From Norana najaformis (lineage: Eukaryota > Annelida > Clitellata > Crassiclitellata > Hormogastridae), in contig OZ029913.1 of NCBI GenBank assembly GCA_964023275.1, positions 45,387,976 to 45,451,975 of the forward strand: a stretch of DNA of 64,000 bases, read 5' to 3'. Position numbers and translations under genes: made by a program. The notes under the pieces are model-generated. The model saw nothing but the letters and a program-made list of their open reading frames with translations, had not been told where the DNA came from and ran no database searches. Shown here piece by piece: positions 51,671 through 63,053 of the stretch. Each line of letters opens with the position of its first letter. Positions within the stretch are counted from its first letter, which is position 1.

Positions 51671-52650
51671 ATGGAGATACAGCAAAGGCAAAAAGGTAAA
51701 GACAAAAAAGGCAAAGTAACACTTGCTTACAAGATTGTATTGATGTGGCCTATATTGTATGTAGGCCCTAGACATTTTCCTTTAGCGCCCGTAGTATGAC
51801 CTGGAACCCCCTCATTCTTTCAATTAATCTATTAGGTGAAAGCTTCACCACCGCGCACCGTTTGGTTAGGCACCAAGCCATTTTAGTCTCCCGTGAACGG
51901 ACCGTAGAAATCTCTGATATATAGTCACGACCTGTATGCGAACCGGTTTCTCTCTGCTTCCTTCGACAAACCGGACAGCGTAAACGTCTCTGCTGAATGG
52001 CTTTTTCCGAAGCCATTCAGCTTGAGAATAAGGTTGCACGATTTCAACAACTGCTTAGCCACAACTTACTCTACGATCGTAGTAAAGATCGTAAATGAGG
52101 TTGGAGATGAGCTGGTAATTAATGAATTGATTGAGTTCAACCCTCTGTTCTCCGCGAAGATCTGCGTATTTCATAGTCAGATGGCGCAGGTATTCATTAA
52201 GAGAGAAAACTGAACTCTGCGAACTGCCAAAACGACCCAGAATCGTGAAAAGATAGTTTCAAAGACGCCGACCGTCTTATCTCTATAACGCCGACCGATC
52301 TTGGCAGGGGTTATACCTTGCAGAAGCCGAATCCACTCACTTCGATTCTTGTCTAACCTAGTCCTTTTGTAGCGGTGCTCGGCTCGCCTCTCTGTACTCC
52401 GAGTCAAACCACGGAATAGAGCGATTCCATCTGAAGCGAGGTGAATGTTTGACGAGTATGAACTAGATGCATACAGCAACCCAAGGCACGTGATCACTGC
52501 GTGTCACATAAATGCACCCCATAAACTCAAGCGCATGATCAGCGCGATCACAAACAAATCAATAACCGATTACTCATGCAAATTTCCTATACAAACGCGC
52601 GGTTAAACTTGCTGACTAAGCAGCGTGATATTACGTTCACAACCTCTGAA
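51671..52650. other. No recognised gene
   Basis: Two minus-strand frames (52497-52177, 52016-51768) are open and Arg/Leu-rich but show no family; confidence that they are coding is low. Confidence 0.4.
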
Positions 52651-52654
52651 TGTG

Positions 52655-53380
52655 AATTGTGTAATCGTAATCTCGATAGATTTCTACAGCGCCCAACAAA
52701 AGCTAAGTCGCGGGAACCAGCTTATTCACAGGCGCTCAGACAAAACAAAATCTATAGGCAAAATAGTTCGGTTCCAGGTCAAGATCCAGGAGTCAGGCAG
52801 TCAGACAGTCGGACGGCTACGGTGGATGGTGTTTGAAATTGAAGCGAGAAGAGAGATAAGGGGAAGAGAAAGAATCAGGATAAGACTTTTGGAAAATAAA
52901 TGTTTTCAGTCTTGAGTGAAAGACCAGCGCAGAAAATGAAAGAGCTGAAGTGTTGGTGAGTTCGTATGATGGATCAGGTAATTGTCGTAATTCTGGCGGG
53001 AGTTTCTATTTCAGAGCTATGGCTGTGGAGCGATTACCAAATTTTAAGGATGAGGTGACGGGAGGGCGAAGAAGTGTTAGGACAGACGAGGAGCGGGTTG
53101 AACGGAGTGGTTGGATTGTAAATATTGACAAAGATAGGAGGGTTGGGAGGATTGAAGTGTGTTGTAGGTGAGGAATAAGACTTTGTACTCTATTCGTTCT
53201 GGTGTTTTAAGTCAGTGAAGTGATTTGAGAACATGTGCGATGTGATGGCGTCTGGGAAATTTGGTGACAGCACGAGCGAGAGCATTCTGGGTGGCTTGAA
53301 GGCGGTTTATCTGGATAGTGTGACCTGCGGAACTGAATGCAGGAATGGTATGATGCAAGCTGTCTTCAGAGACCAACGAA
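52655..53380 (-). pseudogene. L2/CR1-like LINE C-terminal and 3' end, well preserved
   Basis: Minus strand in order: INRLQATQNALARAVTK (about 53330-53280), VLKSLH then LKTPERIEYK, LQSSQPSYLCQYLQ, NRSTAIALK, LPPELRQLPDPSYELT, FHSRLKTYLFSKS, and the 3' end GGCGCTGTAGAAATC with ATTACG tail at about 52665. Few lesions, so a relatively young insertion. Confidence 0.8.
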
Positions 53381-54599
53381 GGCTCCAAAGCGACTGTATT
53401 TGGTCCACAGTCATCTGGAGTGACGACCAGATCAAGACAGCTTCCCTTCCCTTCCCTTCTTTTGGCATTGTTCGTGCGCGGAGAATATGTTGGTTAATCC
53501 TGAAACCTCTGTTTATGGGATCCGTCATCCGGTTACAGCGACGGGGGTTCTGCATCGCGGTCCATTCCGATTTGTTCCTCTGCGAGGAAGCCATTCATAG
53601 GAAGCCAGACCAAGGGAAGACTTAGGCTCACTGACAGCACATGGGTTGCGGGGGGGGGGGGGGGACGGGCCTCTGCGGTCACATCGTGTGAATGCATGGT
53701 GGACTCGAGTGGCGATCGTCAGTGTATGGCCGTAAACACAGTGCGACCACCGTCACATTAACACACACTGCCGCACACTGCAGACGCAGCATAATCTGGC
53801 CACCTCTAGGCCTGTTGGCCGCAATCATATTTTTGGCCCAATTAAAACACTTATTGTTTGGCCCAATCACTTCATTTGTCGTCCGTCACACGTACTTTGA
53901 GACCACGCAGTCAGTCAGTCAGTCACTCGCCCTAACAGATCGGCCCCACGACGCATTCGAAACTCTCATTCGAAGAAAGCAATTAATACTTATTGTCATC
54001 CGCCCGGAAAATAATCATAAACGCCACTAGATTTTCAAGTGTTTCCCGATGGGCGGCGTCTCAGCCATCGCAGGGAGAGACGGCAACGAGCGCTCCAAGC
54101 GGCAAGTCGAGTAACGACAAAAGCGACGAAGGAAACGAAGATAAACGACGTGAAAGCGAAGAGAAATCTCGGTTTATTTATCGTCGCATTGTGTGCGCTG
54201 TTAGTGCGGGAAGATTTGTCACTGGAAAGAATTGCACCGGGTCGAGTAAGATATCAAGTTTCGCTTTGTATTGTACCAAACTGCAACGCAGTCTATCGTA
54301 GAGTAGTGTAGAATTATGTATTGTAAACCGCTTAAATTTTCTAAGGTCAATTAAGGTAAGGTCAGGGCAGGGCAGGTATTAGACACTAGCGTGTAGGCCT
54401 ACAGGCCATGTCGCATGCGCGTGGCTTTGGGGATGAAGATCTTTCAATGTTGGCTGAAGCACAAACCAGAATAAAGACGAATTTCTTTATTTATGTGTTG
54501 AAGGCTAGAGTCAGATTTAATAAGCGCTTGGGAAATTTTCCATTCGCTGTCTCGTACCATACTCTCCTGCTGTGCATTTTCCGCAGTCATTTCCAGAAT
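53381..54599. other. No recognised gene; G run at 53648-53664
   Basis: A 17-base G homopolymer interrupts non-coding DNA. Overlapping plus-strand frames at 53993-54311 have no domain. Confidence 0.5.
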
Positions 54600-54780
54600 T
54601 CGTGGGACACGGTAGCCGATTGGTTAGATCGCTCGGCTTGTAACGCTAAGAGTACGGGTTCGAGCCTTCTCTGAGGCGGTTACTGTGTAGGGACCTTGAG
54701 CAAGTCCTTCACTCACAATTGCTCAGCGCCATTGATTGGTCATTAGCTAGTGGCGTTTAATAAATGCAGAAATAATAATA
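54600..54780 (+). mobile_element. tRNA-derived SINE, copy 2
   Basis: GGTAGCCGATTGGTTAGATC (A-box region), GGGTTCGAGCC (B box), CAGCGCCATTGATTGGTCAT, then AATAAATGCAGAAATAATAA. It is better preserved than copy 1 at 31490. Confidence 0.8.
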
Positions 54781-56929
54781 ACAACACTTCTCCACTACTT
54801 ATCCGCTACTTTTCCACTACTTTAAACCACAAAGTCAGGTAAGATCAGATAGAGTGTAAGATAATGCAGGTTGACAGATAAGGCAGGGTGTAAGGGATGG
54901 TAGGGTAAGGTAGGTTATGAGGCATGATAAAGTAGGGTATAGGATAAGGTATAATGGCAGATTTAATGGGCACCATGGTCCTCAGTCGGGCACTGAGGAC
55001 GTAGTTGGGTAAATTCAATTGGCCATACATATCGGAGGACTGGTAAGGTCAAGGTAACACACTTGTTTACCCTCCTCTGCTGAAACTCCTCAGCAGAAGC
55101 GTGGTTCCAGGGTTCGAAGGGTCTTTCGGCTGAAGCGCAAGCAGGACGACAGCAATCCAACAGCAGGACACCTCTTGAATCTCCCAAAGTGTGCTTTCGT
55201 TTACCAATCCCGCATGGATGGACGGCTGAGTTGGTTTAGATGACCTGTAATTCCGTAAAATGGTAATTAATCCAAGTACTGACTACGCTGGACATTGTTT
55301 TACTTTTCTGTGCTTGCGGGAGTCGCATCCACAGCACCAAACTGCCACATATATGACTCTGTATATACACATTCACATGTACACATACGCACGTATATAT
55401 ATATATATAGGCATATTGCCTATATATAATGCATTACAGCTATATACATATATATGGACATATGTAAACAGATACAAAATTGTTTATAAATATTTGTGTG
55501 CGTGTGGGAAATATGTATATAAGTGGAACATATAGGCTATATTATGCATGTATCTATGTGCATATATACACATGTATGTATGGGCCTTATAAACCTCTGA
55601 TCACAATACGTGGTCTTGCTATGGGGTTAATGTTGTCATTTGCGTTGTCGTTTTATTATTAAAACTGATACTGATTGTAATTGAATGTTTATATGAATCT
55701 CCTCCTCACTCATAAGTCAACGAATGAATTCGTACTCCACTCGGTGAGATTGTCGTCGCTGTTCCCGAGCCGATTTCAACGGCGACACCTATCGAAGCCC
55801 GGAATCAGTTGTGCGTCGGACGAAGCTGGTGGTCGTGTTCGCCAGCTGAGTGCGTGGGTGGTCTGCTATTGTTTCGTCCTTTGTTTCGTCTGCAGGGGCA
55901 GAACGAAGGCAGACGAAGATCGAGATCGACGTTGATCGGAGTTTCTCGACGCACTTGATTGCGGGTGGCGCAAGACTTCGTTTTAAACTGACGATGGTTA
56001 TAAGCCGGTTTCTTTGATCCCAGCCAAGAAAGAATTCAACAGAATAACACATCTTAAAGTTAGGACAAATAAGCGAGTTTGTTTACGTTCTAATCTTATT
56101 TTCCAGTTTAGCTTGTGGTCCGTAAGATTTCTCCCGCTAGCTTTATTCATTTGTGATTAGCTCAGCTATTCTCGTATAGGCCTAAGAAGCCAAGCAAATG
56201 ACAAAACAGGGTTAGCTTTAGCATTGCTAAATTCTTATGCATGACTTCAATCACTTAAGCGTGTTAATAATATAAGAGAGAATTCCTGGTAGGCCTAACT
56301 AGTGACGGTAGGCAACGCATAATACGGATTTTTCCTGACTAACAACTGCACTTGCAGCGGAGTAGTTCTGCGCACAGCGCAGATAAGAAACAATTGACTT
56401 CAAAATGTGAGCAGGAAAAAGCGAAGAATGAAAAATCGCAGCGCCGCACAAAAGACGGGGAAACGGAGACAGAGATGACGACGCACTGCAGCTGAACATA
56501 CAACCCATCTGCTAGGATCACAAAAAACTAAGAAATCTGCGAATAAGCAGATAACTTTGTAAAACAGAAATATTAAATCCACAGAAACCTATGCTCGCGA
56601 AGAACAGAACAGTTTTGGAATTACACAAAGAAGCAGATGATCTTTAAGAGCAGAATGAACTAAGAACTAGCAAGAGGCAACTGAACTAAGAGGAAATCAG
56701 AGGAAAGTTCAAAAAGGTTAAAGACGAGTGGGTATAGATCGGGTGTTTGGACCTGTTACTGGGCAACTGGATCGTGTACTTCCTTCGCTATCCTCCGAAC
56801 TGATGCAACGCTCTTGGTAAGCTGTTCACGTGATCTTATAGCCTTAAGTAGCGCTTTATTGCGTTTCACTGAGATTACATTTACGATTACAATCTAACGG
56901 TTATCGATCTTTAAACCGATCTGAATAGG
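54781..56929. other. Upstream of GPCR; AT repeats and no recognised gene
   Basis: 54840-54960 is rich in GTAAGG/GTAGGG words, the reverse-complement flavour of the CCTTA tracts. 55370-55600 is rich in TATATA and ACATAT. 56850-56895 carries a LINE-type GCGCTTTATTGC and ATTACG tail just before the GPCR start. A 5' UTR cannot be delimited. Confidence 0.45.
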
Positions 56930-57706
56930 ATGGAGAATGAGATGTTGAACATCAGCAGCGTTCAATCTTTCAACGAGGTCGTGTCGTCTATTGGAGGCGT
57001 AGCGTCGGATGGCGGAAGAGGGGTTCGGGAGGAGGGTGTTCCGGCGCTGGCCAAGGTCCTTCTGATCGTCCTCTACTCGACGATCGTCGTTCTGTCGGTC
57101 GGCGGAAACAGTCTCGTCGTCATCTCGGTTCTGGCGACGGAGCACATGCGAACAATCACCAACTACTTCATCGTGAACATGGCCTGCGCTGACATGATGA
57201 TGGCCGTCCTCTGCATTCCCTTCACCTTCGCAGCCAATGTCCTCATCCTGCACTGGCCGTTCGGGTCCCTACTCTGTCCGCTTGTCACCTACGGCCAGGC
57301 CGTCGCCGTCTTCCTCAGCGCCTTCACCCTCGTAGCCATCAGCGTCGACCGCCACCGCGCCATTCGCTTCCCTCTGCGACCCCGACTGACCTGCAGTCAG
57401 CTGACCGGGGTCATTGCCGCCATCTGGATCGTCGCCGTCGTACTTCCGCTTCCGGTCGCCATTGTCTCGCGCGTCAACCAGCGTCGAGACTTGGGTGGAA
57501 ACTGGCGAGATCTGTGCGAAGAGGTCTGGCCAAGCAGTCGACTGCGCAGCATCTACACGATCCTCATCATGGTCTGGCAGTACTTCCTTCCGGTTTCCGT
57601 TCTGACCTTCACCTACGCCAGCATCGCTTACGCCATCTGGTGGAAGAAGACACCCGGAGAACCGGAAAACGCCCGCGACCAACGCATGGCAGCATCAAAG
57701 AAAAAG
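56930..57706 (+). CDS. Rhodopsin-class neuropeptide-receptor-like GPCR, first coding exon (TM1-TM5), partial
   Basis: Starts at MENEMLNIS with a possible N-glycosylation site (N7). TM1 about 42-68 (N60), TM2 about 79-102 (D88), W109 and C116 before TM3, then AISVDRHRAIRFPLRPR with DRH (140-142) in place of DRY. TM4 about 160-180 (W166), ECL2 cysteine C196 in LCEEVWPS, TM5 about 208-236 (P221). The exon ends in ICL3 after AASKKK at a donor AAG|GTATGG (57706/57707), phase 0; reading on meets a stop after two codons. TM6-TM7 must lie on a later exon, which I could not find in the window. MRTITNYFIVNMA and CEE-W are typical of NPY/RYamide-luqin/PrRP/GPR83-type peptide receptors; which one is unresolved. 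High GC and strong codon order contrast with surrounding repeats. Confidence 0.88.
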
Positions 57707-57949
57707 GTATGGTAAGCCCTATATTCAGATGCTTAGAGAGAAAGGTAAGGTACACCTATGTATATCCGAGTTAAGTACGTATACAAGTATCACTCAGTTA
57801 TAATATATGTAACCTCCTCTAAGAGAGACAAATACTCGACCTCTAAGAGAGGGATAAGCTATGCCCATCAAAGGTTAGGTATATCGAAGTAGCATCCAAG
57901 AAAATTAAATAATAATAATACATGTAATAATAATAATAATAATAATGAC

Positions 57950-58265
57950 TGGGACGCCACAGTAATCGATACTCTGGCAGTCTCTTATCGATCCAGAACA
58001 GCCGTGGTCGCAGGTGCTGGTGCTGAGATCGCAGCAGAACGAAAGACCTCAAAATACAGTGATATTCTCTCGACACACTGCTTCGTCCCTCTGGCCTTCG
58101 AGACTCTAGGCCCCATAAATCAGGAAGGCTTCAGCCTCATCAAGAAAATCGGACGCCATTTAACTCAAGCATCGGGAGATAAGAGGGAGACTTCTTTCCT
58201 GTTCCAACGCCTCTCCATTGCCATCCAGCGATCTAACGCGATTGCCTTTAATGGCACATTCTTGG
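57950..58265 (+). pseudogene. Retroelement 3' coding fragment in the GPCR intron
   Basis: Plus strand reads DTLADSYRSRTAVVAGAGAE, KTSKYSDILSTHCFVPLAFE, SGDKRETSFLFQRLSIAIQR and ends NAIAFNGTF, the C-terminal end of an RT-containing polyprotein family I remember from many invertebrates (usual wording: FVPLAFETMGPIN, RLSVALQR). Preceded by AAT repeats at 57908-57945. Confidence 0.6.
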
Positions 58266-58803
58266 AGCCAGATTTAAGCGAAGACTGGCAATTCCAGAGA
58301 ACAATCACCGTGCCTGAAGCCAAGATTAAAGAAAAGGAGAGAACCTGGAACTGGTCGTCGAAACCCAGCCGACGGGCCCCAACCGATCCTCTGGGTCAAA
58401 GAGCCACACCGCCTGTCGAAGGTCAGCCGGCGGGTCGAGGTCGAGGAGACGTCGACGCTCGGGTCAGCGAAGCCCACGACGCAGGCGCTTTCGAAGCAGA
58501 CGACGACGGCGATGAAGAGGAGGGAGTTGGTGGTGCTGGATGTTCGTCCGATCCACACCGGAAGTTCTTGCGCCCCATCGAAGAAACGCCCACAGAACGC
58601 TCTACACTTACGCGACCGCTAACTCAGGGTTGCTTCTTCACCAAGGCGCTTAAAGACAAGATCACGCGATTCGGAGGTGCAGCTAGTCGACCTGTTTCCA
58701 GTGTGCCAACCAGGACGCCACAGCAGCTCTAGTTGCTCCAGCAACAATAGATTTGTATCATAATTGAAGTGACACAATAGATTTGTTTCATAATTGAAGT
58801 GAC

Positions 58804-58805
<2 letters not shown>
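58266..58805. other. GC-rich segment with an open frame, function unknown
   Basis: The frame continuing from the retroelement fragment stays open to 58732 (Arg/Asp/Ala-rich). All frames here are low in stops because of the GC-rich content; no domain recognised. Confidence 0.35.

Positions 58806-58857
<52 letters not shown>
58806..58857. repeat. (AAT)n microsatellite
   Basis: About 17 perfect AAT units. Confidence 0.95.
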
Positions 58858-58859
58858 TG

Positions 58860-59055
58860 ATTTATGTAGCGCCGTAGACGGCCGAGGCCAAATAAGGGCG
58901 CTATGATATTTTAAAACGATAGATCTTGACTCTTGAGTCGTGACTTGAATGCTTCCATTGATGGGGCATTCGTCACATGGAAGCGACCATCGATTGATGT
59001 CTTGGGTATTATGATAACGGCGCTAAAGAAGTCATTAGATTAGATTAGATACTGA
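58860..59055 (+). mobile_element. LINE 3' end with ATTAG tail
   Basis: GACCATCGATTGATGTCTTG then GATAACGGCGCTAAAGAAGT and CATTAGATTAGATTAGAT. Confidence 0.7.
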
Positions 59056-59159
59056 TTTTACGAGAGTTTTTAATGCTTTTACTAAATAAATAAATACTTA
59101 CTTACTACCTTCAGGAAGAAGAGCCTTTCATGCCCATGAATGATAGACGTTGTAGAGAC

Positions 59160-59480
59160 ATACTTATGTGTGGATGTATGTATATGTCGCAATTGTAATT
59201 AAAAATGTATATAGCGCCACTTCAAGAGAAATTCATCCCAAGCGTCCATGACCTGACATCATAAAACCACAATCGAATACAATGGATTTCAAGCGCTTAC
59301 GGAAATGAGGCCGAGAAACGCCAAGAAGCTGAGGTACCGGGTTGCTAGGCAACTTATTCCAGACATATGGCCCACCACAGCAAAGCTTCTACGTTGGACC
59401 GTGCAAGTTCGGTCAGCGGAAGAACCAGATCACCTTGCAAAGCACAGCGAAGAAATCTGCGACCGGGAAGGAAGAGACGG
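59160..59480 (-). mobile_element. LINE 3' end, minus orientation
   Basis: Complement encodes GRRFLRCALQGDLVLPLTEL and ends with GGCGCTATATAC and an AATTACAATTG tail near 59190. Overlapping plus-strand frames at 59305-59559 are shadows. Confidence 0.6.
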
Positions 59481-60049
59481 AGACGCAATGCATGTCTTGC
59501 GTGTTTGCATGTATATATGGGCTGTCACAGATTGTTTGCGGATTTGGATGAATAAATAGGTAAGCTTTAGATTCAAGTCTTATGTTTCCTAAGCTATTCA
59601 CAGCACCTAACATGATTTATATAGAAACAAGACGTTGACCTCAGGCGGCGATAAAGCCAACGAACAGCCTCTCAAGAGGAATCACACAACGTCCATCCAC
59701 AGATGGTGATCAAAAAACGGCTCAAAGAGAAGCAATACGCGAAATTGGCTCAGAAGAACCAAATAAGTCATACACGCAGGCGGACTTAAACACGACCATC
59801 CGAAAGAGACTAAGAAAAACCCCGGTCACGCAGGACCAAAATCAAAATCCAGTCAGAGCCAAACTTAAGCACAACACCTTTTGCAAAGTAGACTCTCCCG
59901 CCCGAATGTACCCTCAGGAAGAAAAGACTCTCATGCCCATGTACAAGAAGTCGTGCAATGTAGTTACTGTCCATACTCTAGCCTGTCCTATACGCCGCAC
60001 GTAACAGTGTATATATGCAGTGATATACATATAGATATTGTTAGAAAAC
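59481..60049. other. No recognised gene
   Basis: Nothing coding or repetitive recognised. Confidence 0.45.
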
Positions 60050-60165
60050 ATTTGTTTTTGATTAATATGATTTCACTTGAAAGGACCATCGATTAATGTC
60101 TTGAGCATTACGATAACGGCGCTATAAGAACATGTAATTAGATTGGTTTAGATTAAATTGCTAAA
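60050..60165 (+). mobile_element. LINE 3' end
   Basis: GGACCATCGATTAATGTCTT, GATAACGGCGCTATAAGAAC and an ATTAGATTGG tail. Confidence 0.65.
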
Positions 60166-60397
60166 TTATGATGTCTGGTTTTTGTAAGTGAGAACAAATG
60201 GGGTGACGAATATTTATATACATTGTCATTTTATTCTTGCGAATATTTGAACTGCGCTAACTCCATCATTTGACTTCTCCCATTTGGATACTAGCCACAT
60301 AATTCAGTGTCTTTCACTTTTGCTATCTTGTGCCATGGTTTCAGCGATTTATCTTTCTTAATTGCTCCTCAGAGTTCTTTATACTGCTATCTGCATA

Positions 60398-60672
60398 TCT
60401 TTTCCTGCATCAATATCGTCTTCCTTAATAAGAAATTCGCTTATCTCCATATCTCCTTCAATGTCTTCTGCTGTTTTATTAATTTCTTCGTTCTTGCATG
60501 CATATTTCTCTTGCTCTAATTTGTTCTTTTCTGGTGGTACATCTTCCTGCTCTCTTTCGTTTCCATCGGCTTCGTTGTTTCGTTCGTTTTCATTGTCTGT
60601 CATAACTTCATCTTCCAACATCTTCAGCTTCTTTTCTCTTCTTCTGTCTTCTCTTCGTCTCATTCGCCTGAA
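60398..60672 (-). CDS. Possible exon, charged helix-rich protein, unknown
   Basis: Minus strand has a good acceptor (TTAAATTTCAG) just above 60672, then MRRREDRRREKKLKMLEDEV and an Asn/Glu/Asp-rich stretch, DIEGDMEISEFLIKEDDID and AGKDMQIA, before a weak donor (GCA|GTATAA) or a stop one codon later (about 60379). Length about 90 codons. The charge pattern looks protein-like, not like local repeats. No family recognised; it could be a host exon or chance. Confidence 0.3.
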
Positions 60673-60929
60673 ATTTAATTTAATGAGCTAATGATCGGCT
60701 TCATTAATTCGACGAATCATATCTAAAGGTGTTGCCTATTAAGACATGTTGGAAGGCCGGTGTTCTAGGTCTTAAAGGCCATGCATGCAATCTTAAACTT
60801 AATGCAGGAACGCCATTCAGCAGGATGCCAGTGAAGTTCACGAAGGCGACCCAATGCATTTGATGAAGAAGAACATGTAAAAACTCTAAAAAGAAGGTTT
60901 TGAATCACCTCGAGCTTTTCAGATTACAA

Positions 60930-61313
60930 GAGCATATACCACTCACTTCTCTAATCGAGAACCAACAAGTGTGCAAGTAAATGTTTTAGCCACGTCTTCA
61001 GTCAGAGAATGTCTGATATTTTTGAAATGCCCCGTAGTGGTAGAAACAAGACCTGCAACGGAAGATATGTGTGAAGTCGTGGTGAGCGAGTTATCATCAA
61101 TGGTGACACCAAGAGTTTTAATTTTGTCTAGTAACGGGATTTGGGTCAATGTCAATAGATGAATGTGAAGAAAAAGACGCATACGCTGAGGCGTTGTAAT
61201 AAGGATAGCTTCAAACTTACCAGACTTGATTACTTAATTGCAAGGTTATTAGAGCAGAACCAAATGAGAAGAGAAGACAAAAATGGTTTAAATTTAGTTT
61301 TGGCTGAGGAATC

Positions 61314-61389
<76 letters not shown>

Positions 61390-61850
61390 GTAGGGTTGAG
61401 TATCATTAGCACATTGCTGGACCATTGTATTATGCATGCGTGCAGTTTGACAAATAGGCAAACTAAAGATTGAAGAAAAAAGAAGAGGCTCAAGGACTCA
61501 AACCTGAGGCACGCCTGAACTACAGGCAACACCTTCAGAGCGAGACGAGTTTATTGCAACTTGCTGAAAATGATCGTTAAGATAAGGAGAAGACAAGGGA
61601 AAAGCAGAACTTGAAACTCCAAATGATGCATAACGCCGATACAGCAAAAATATCATGATGTTCGTTATCAAATGCATCACTGAAATCAACACAAGTCTCA
61701 TACGTGGACATGTGGCGTGTCATGGCTGACAACAGATGAGAGACCAATTGTTCGCAATAGGCCCTACGTTGGTTGCGTTGATTCCAGTTTGTGTCGCAAA
61801 ACTCGTATGCTTGGATGAAATGATCCTGTATTTCCCTCGCACCCAACTGG
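60930..61850 (-). pseudogene. L2/CR1-like LINE RT fragment containing a (TC)n expansion
   Basis: Minus strand in order: YCEQLVSHLLSAM, TCVDFSDAFDNEHHDI (motif A, about 61700-61650), GVACSSGVPQV (start of GVPQG motif, 61530-61500, then frameshift), CANDTQPYVSLSLS (YADDTQLYVS motif, decayed, at 61410-61370) running into the TC repeat, then LGVTIDDNSL and DVAKTFTCTLVGSRLE (61110-60945). Dead copy. Confidence 0.75.
61320..61388. repeat. (GA)n microsatellite inside the LINE
   Basis: About 34 GA units on the plus strand (TC on the LINE sense strand), directly after the decayed YADD motif. Confidence 0.97.
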
Positions 61851-62965
61851 TTCCCTCTTCAAAGGGGTTCCATCACATGTATGGTAACCAATTCTGTTAG
61901 AAGAGCACGGTCATGTCTTATCAAGTTCTGCTAGCCAAAGGTCCTGGGAAAGCTCCTACAGCCTCCTTCAGCTTATCTTCGGGCACCGGGAAAATTGGTC
62001 GGACCATATTAAGGATTGGTTTTCAGTAATTGACAAAAAACAATTACAATATGACAATTACAATTATATCACTTCAGTTACAATTATAACTACATGTAGT
62101 TGATGGTTTTATACATTAATCGCAGTTAGACTGACCGCGAGTCCCTAAGATCATGATCAAAGTGTAAGTGGTTTTACAAGTGACCCATGCTTGTTTCAGA
62201 TGCGCTTTGCATGCCAGCCTATTGATGATCATGATGTCACAGGCTTTCTTAAGTACAAGAAATTCATCAGTGAGCAAACAATGCGCAGATAAGTATAAAA
62301 TTCACCAGTGGCGAGCTCCAGCACCAACGTGAAACCCATGAGTTGATATCATGTTCATAATTCATAGTTCATAATTAACAATTCGTCAAGGATGAAGAAC
62401 GACAACTGGAAAAATAGGTCAAATGTCTGCAAATAAACTCGTTCCTACGAATTAGCCATTCTGGGCGTTAGAGAAATGCGCAGAACCTTCAGATTGCGAG
62501 GATTGTAACGAGAGGAGGTCGAAGGAGATCATATGTCGGGCAAACAATTTCGCTGAACGAACTAATTTCCTGACGCAGTTATTGCGTCCCGATGAGATAT
62601 TCACGATCTACATTTTCAAACAGCAAATTACACGATTCGCATTGGGAGAGGAATAATCGCACGGGGTGACGTAAGATTTAAGTTTATTAAAGAAAACAAA
62701 GTTCCACGAGCATTATTCAAGCGTGGGAGACCGAAGCCAAATAAAACTGAGCTTGCGTAATAACTGTTTTTAACTCAGCGCACCTAATGCGTTTGACCAC
62801 TATATCATCGAGGAGGGGAAGGAGAACGAAAGGCACGAAATATACGGCTGAAAGTGGAAGGCTCGAGAAACGAATCTCAAGCGACGTTAACGAACAGTTG
62901 TGTGGTCAAGATCACGGAAGAAGGACTGGTCGACGCTTCTGACAACGTTCGTCAGCTATACATAC
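61851..62965. other. No recognised gene; first copy of a 25-bp exact repeat at 62128-62152
   Basis: AGACTGACCGCGAGTCCC plus TAAGATC occurs at 62128-62152 and again at 63193-63217. Confidence 0.5.
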
Positions 62966-63053
62966 ACGGACGGACGGACGGACGGACGGACGGACGGACG
63001 GACGGACGGGACGGACGGACGGACGGACGGACGGACGGACGGACGGACGGACG
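62966..63053. repeat. (GGAC)n tetranucleotide repeat
   Basis: About 21 units with one extra G at about 63009. The repeated DGRT and RPSV peptides in its frames are artefacts. Confidence 0.97.

Noticed and set aside
58266..58732. Continuation of the GPCR or a separate host exon
   Set aside because: No TM6/TM7 motif (CWxP, NPxxY) in any frame; the open frame is explained by GC-rich content and by readthrough from the retroelement fragment.
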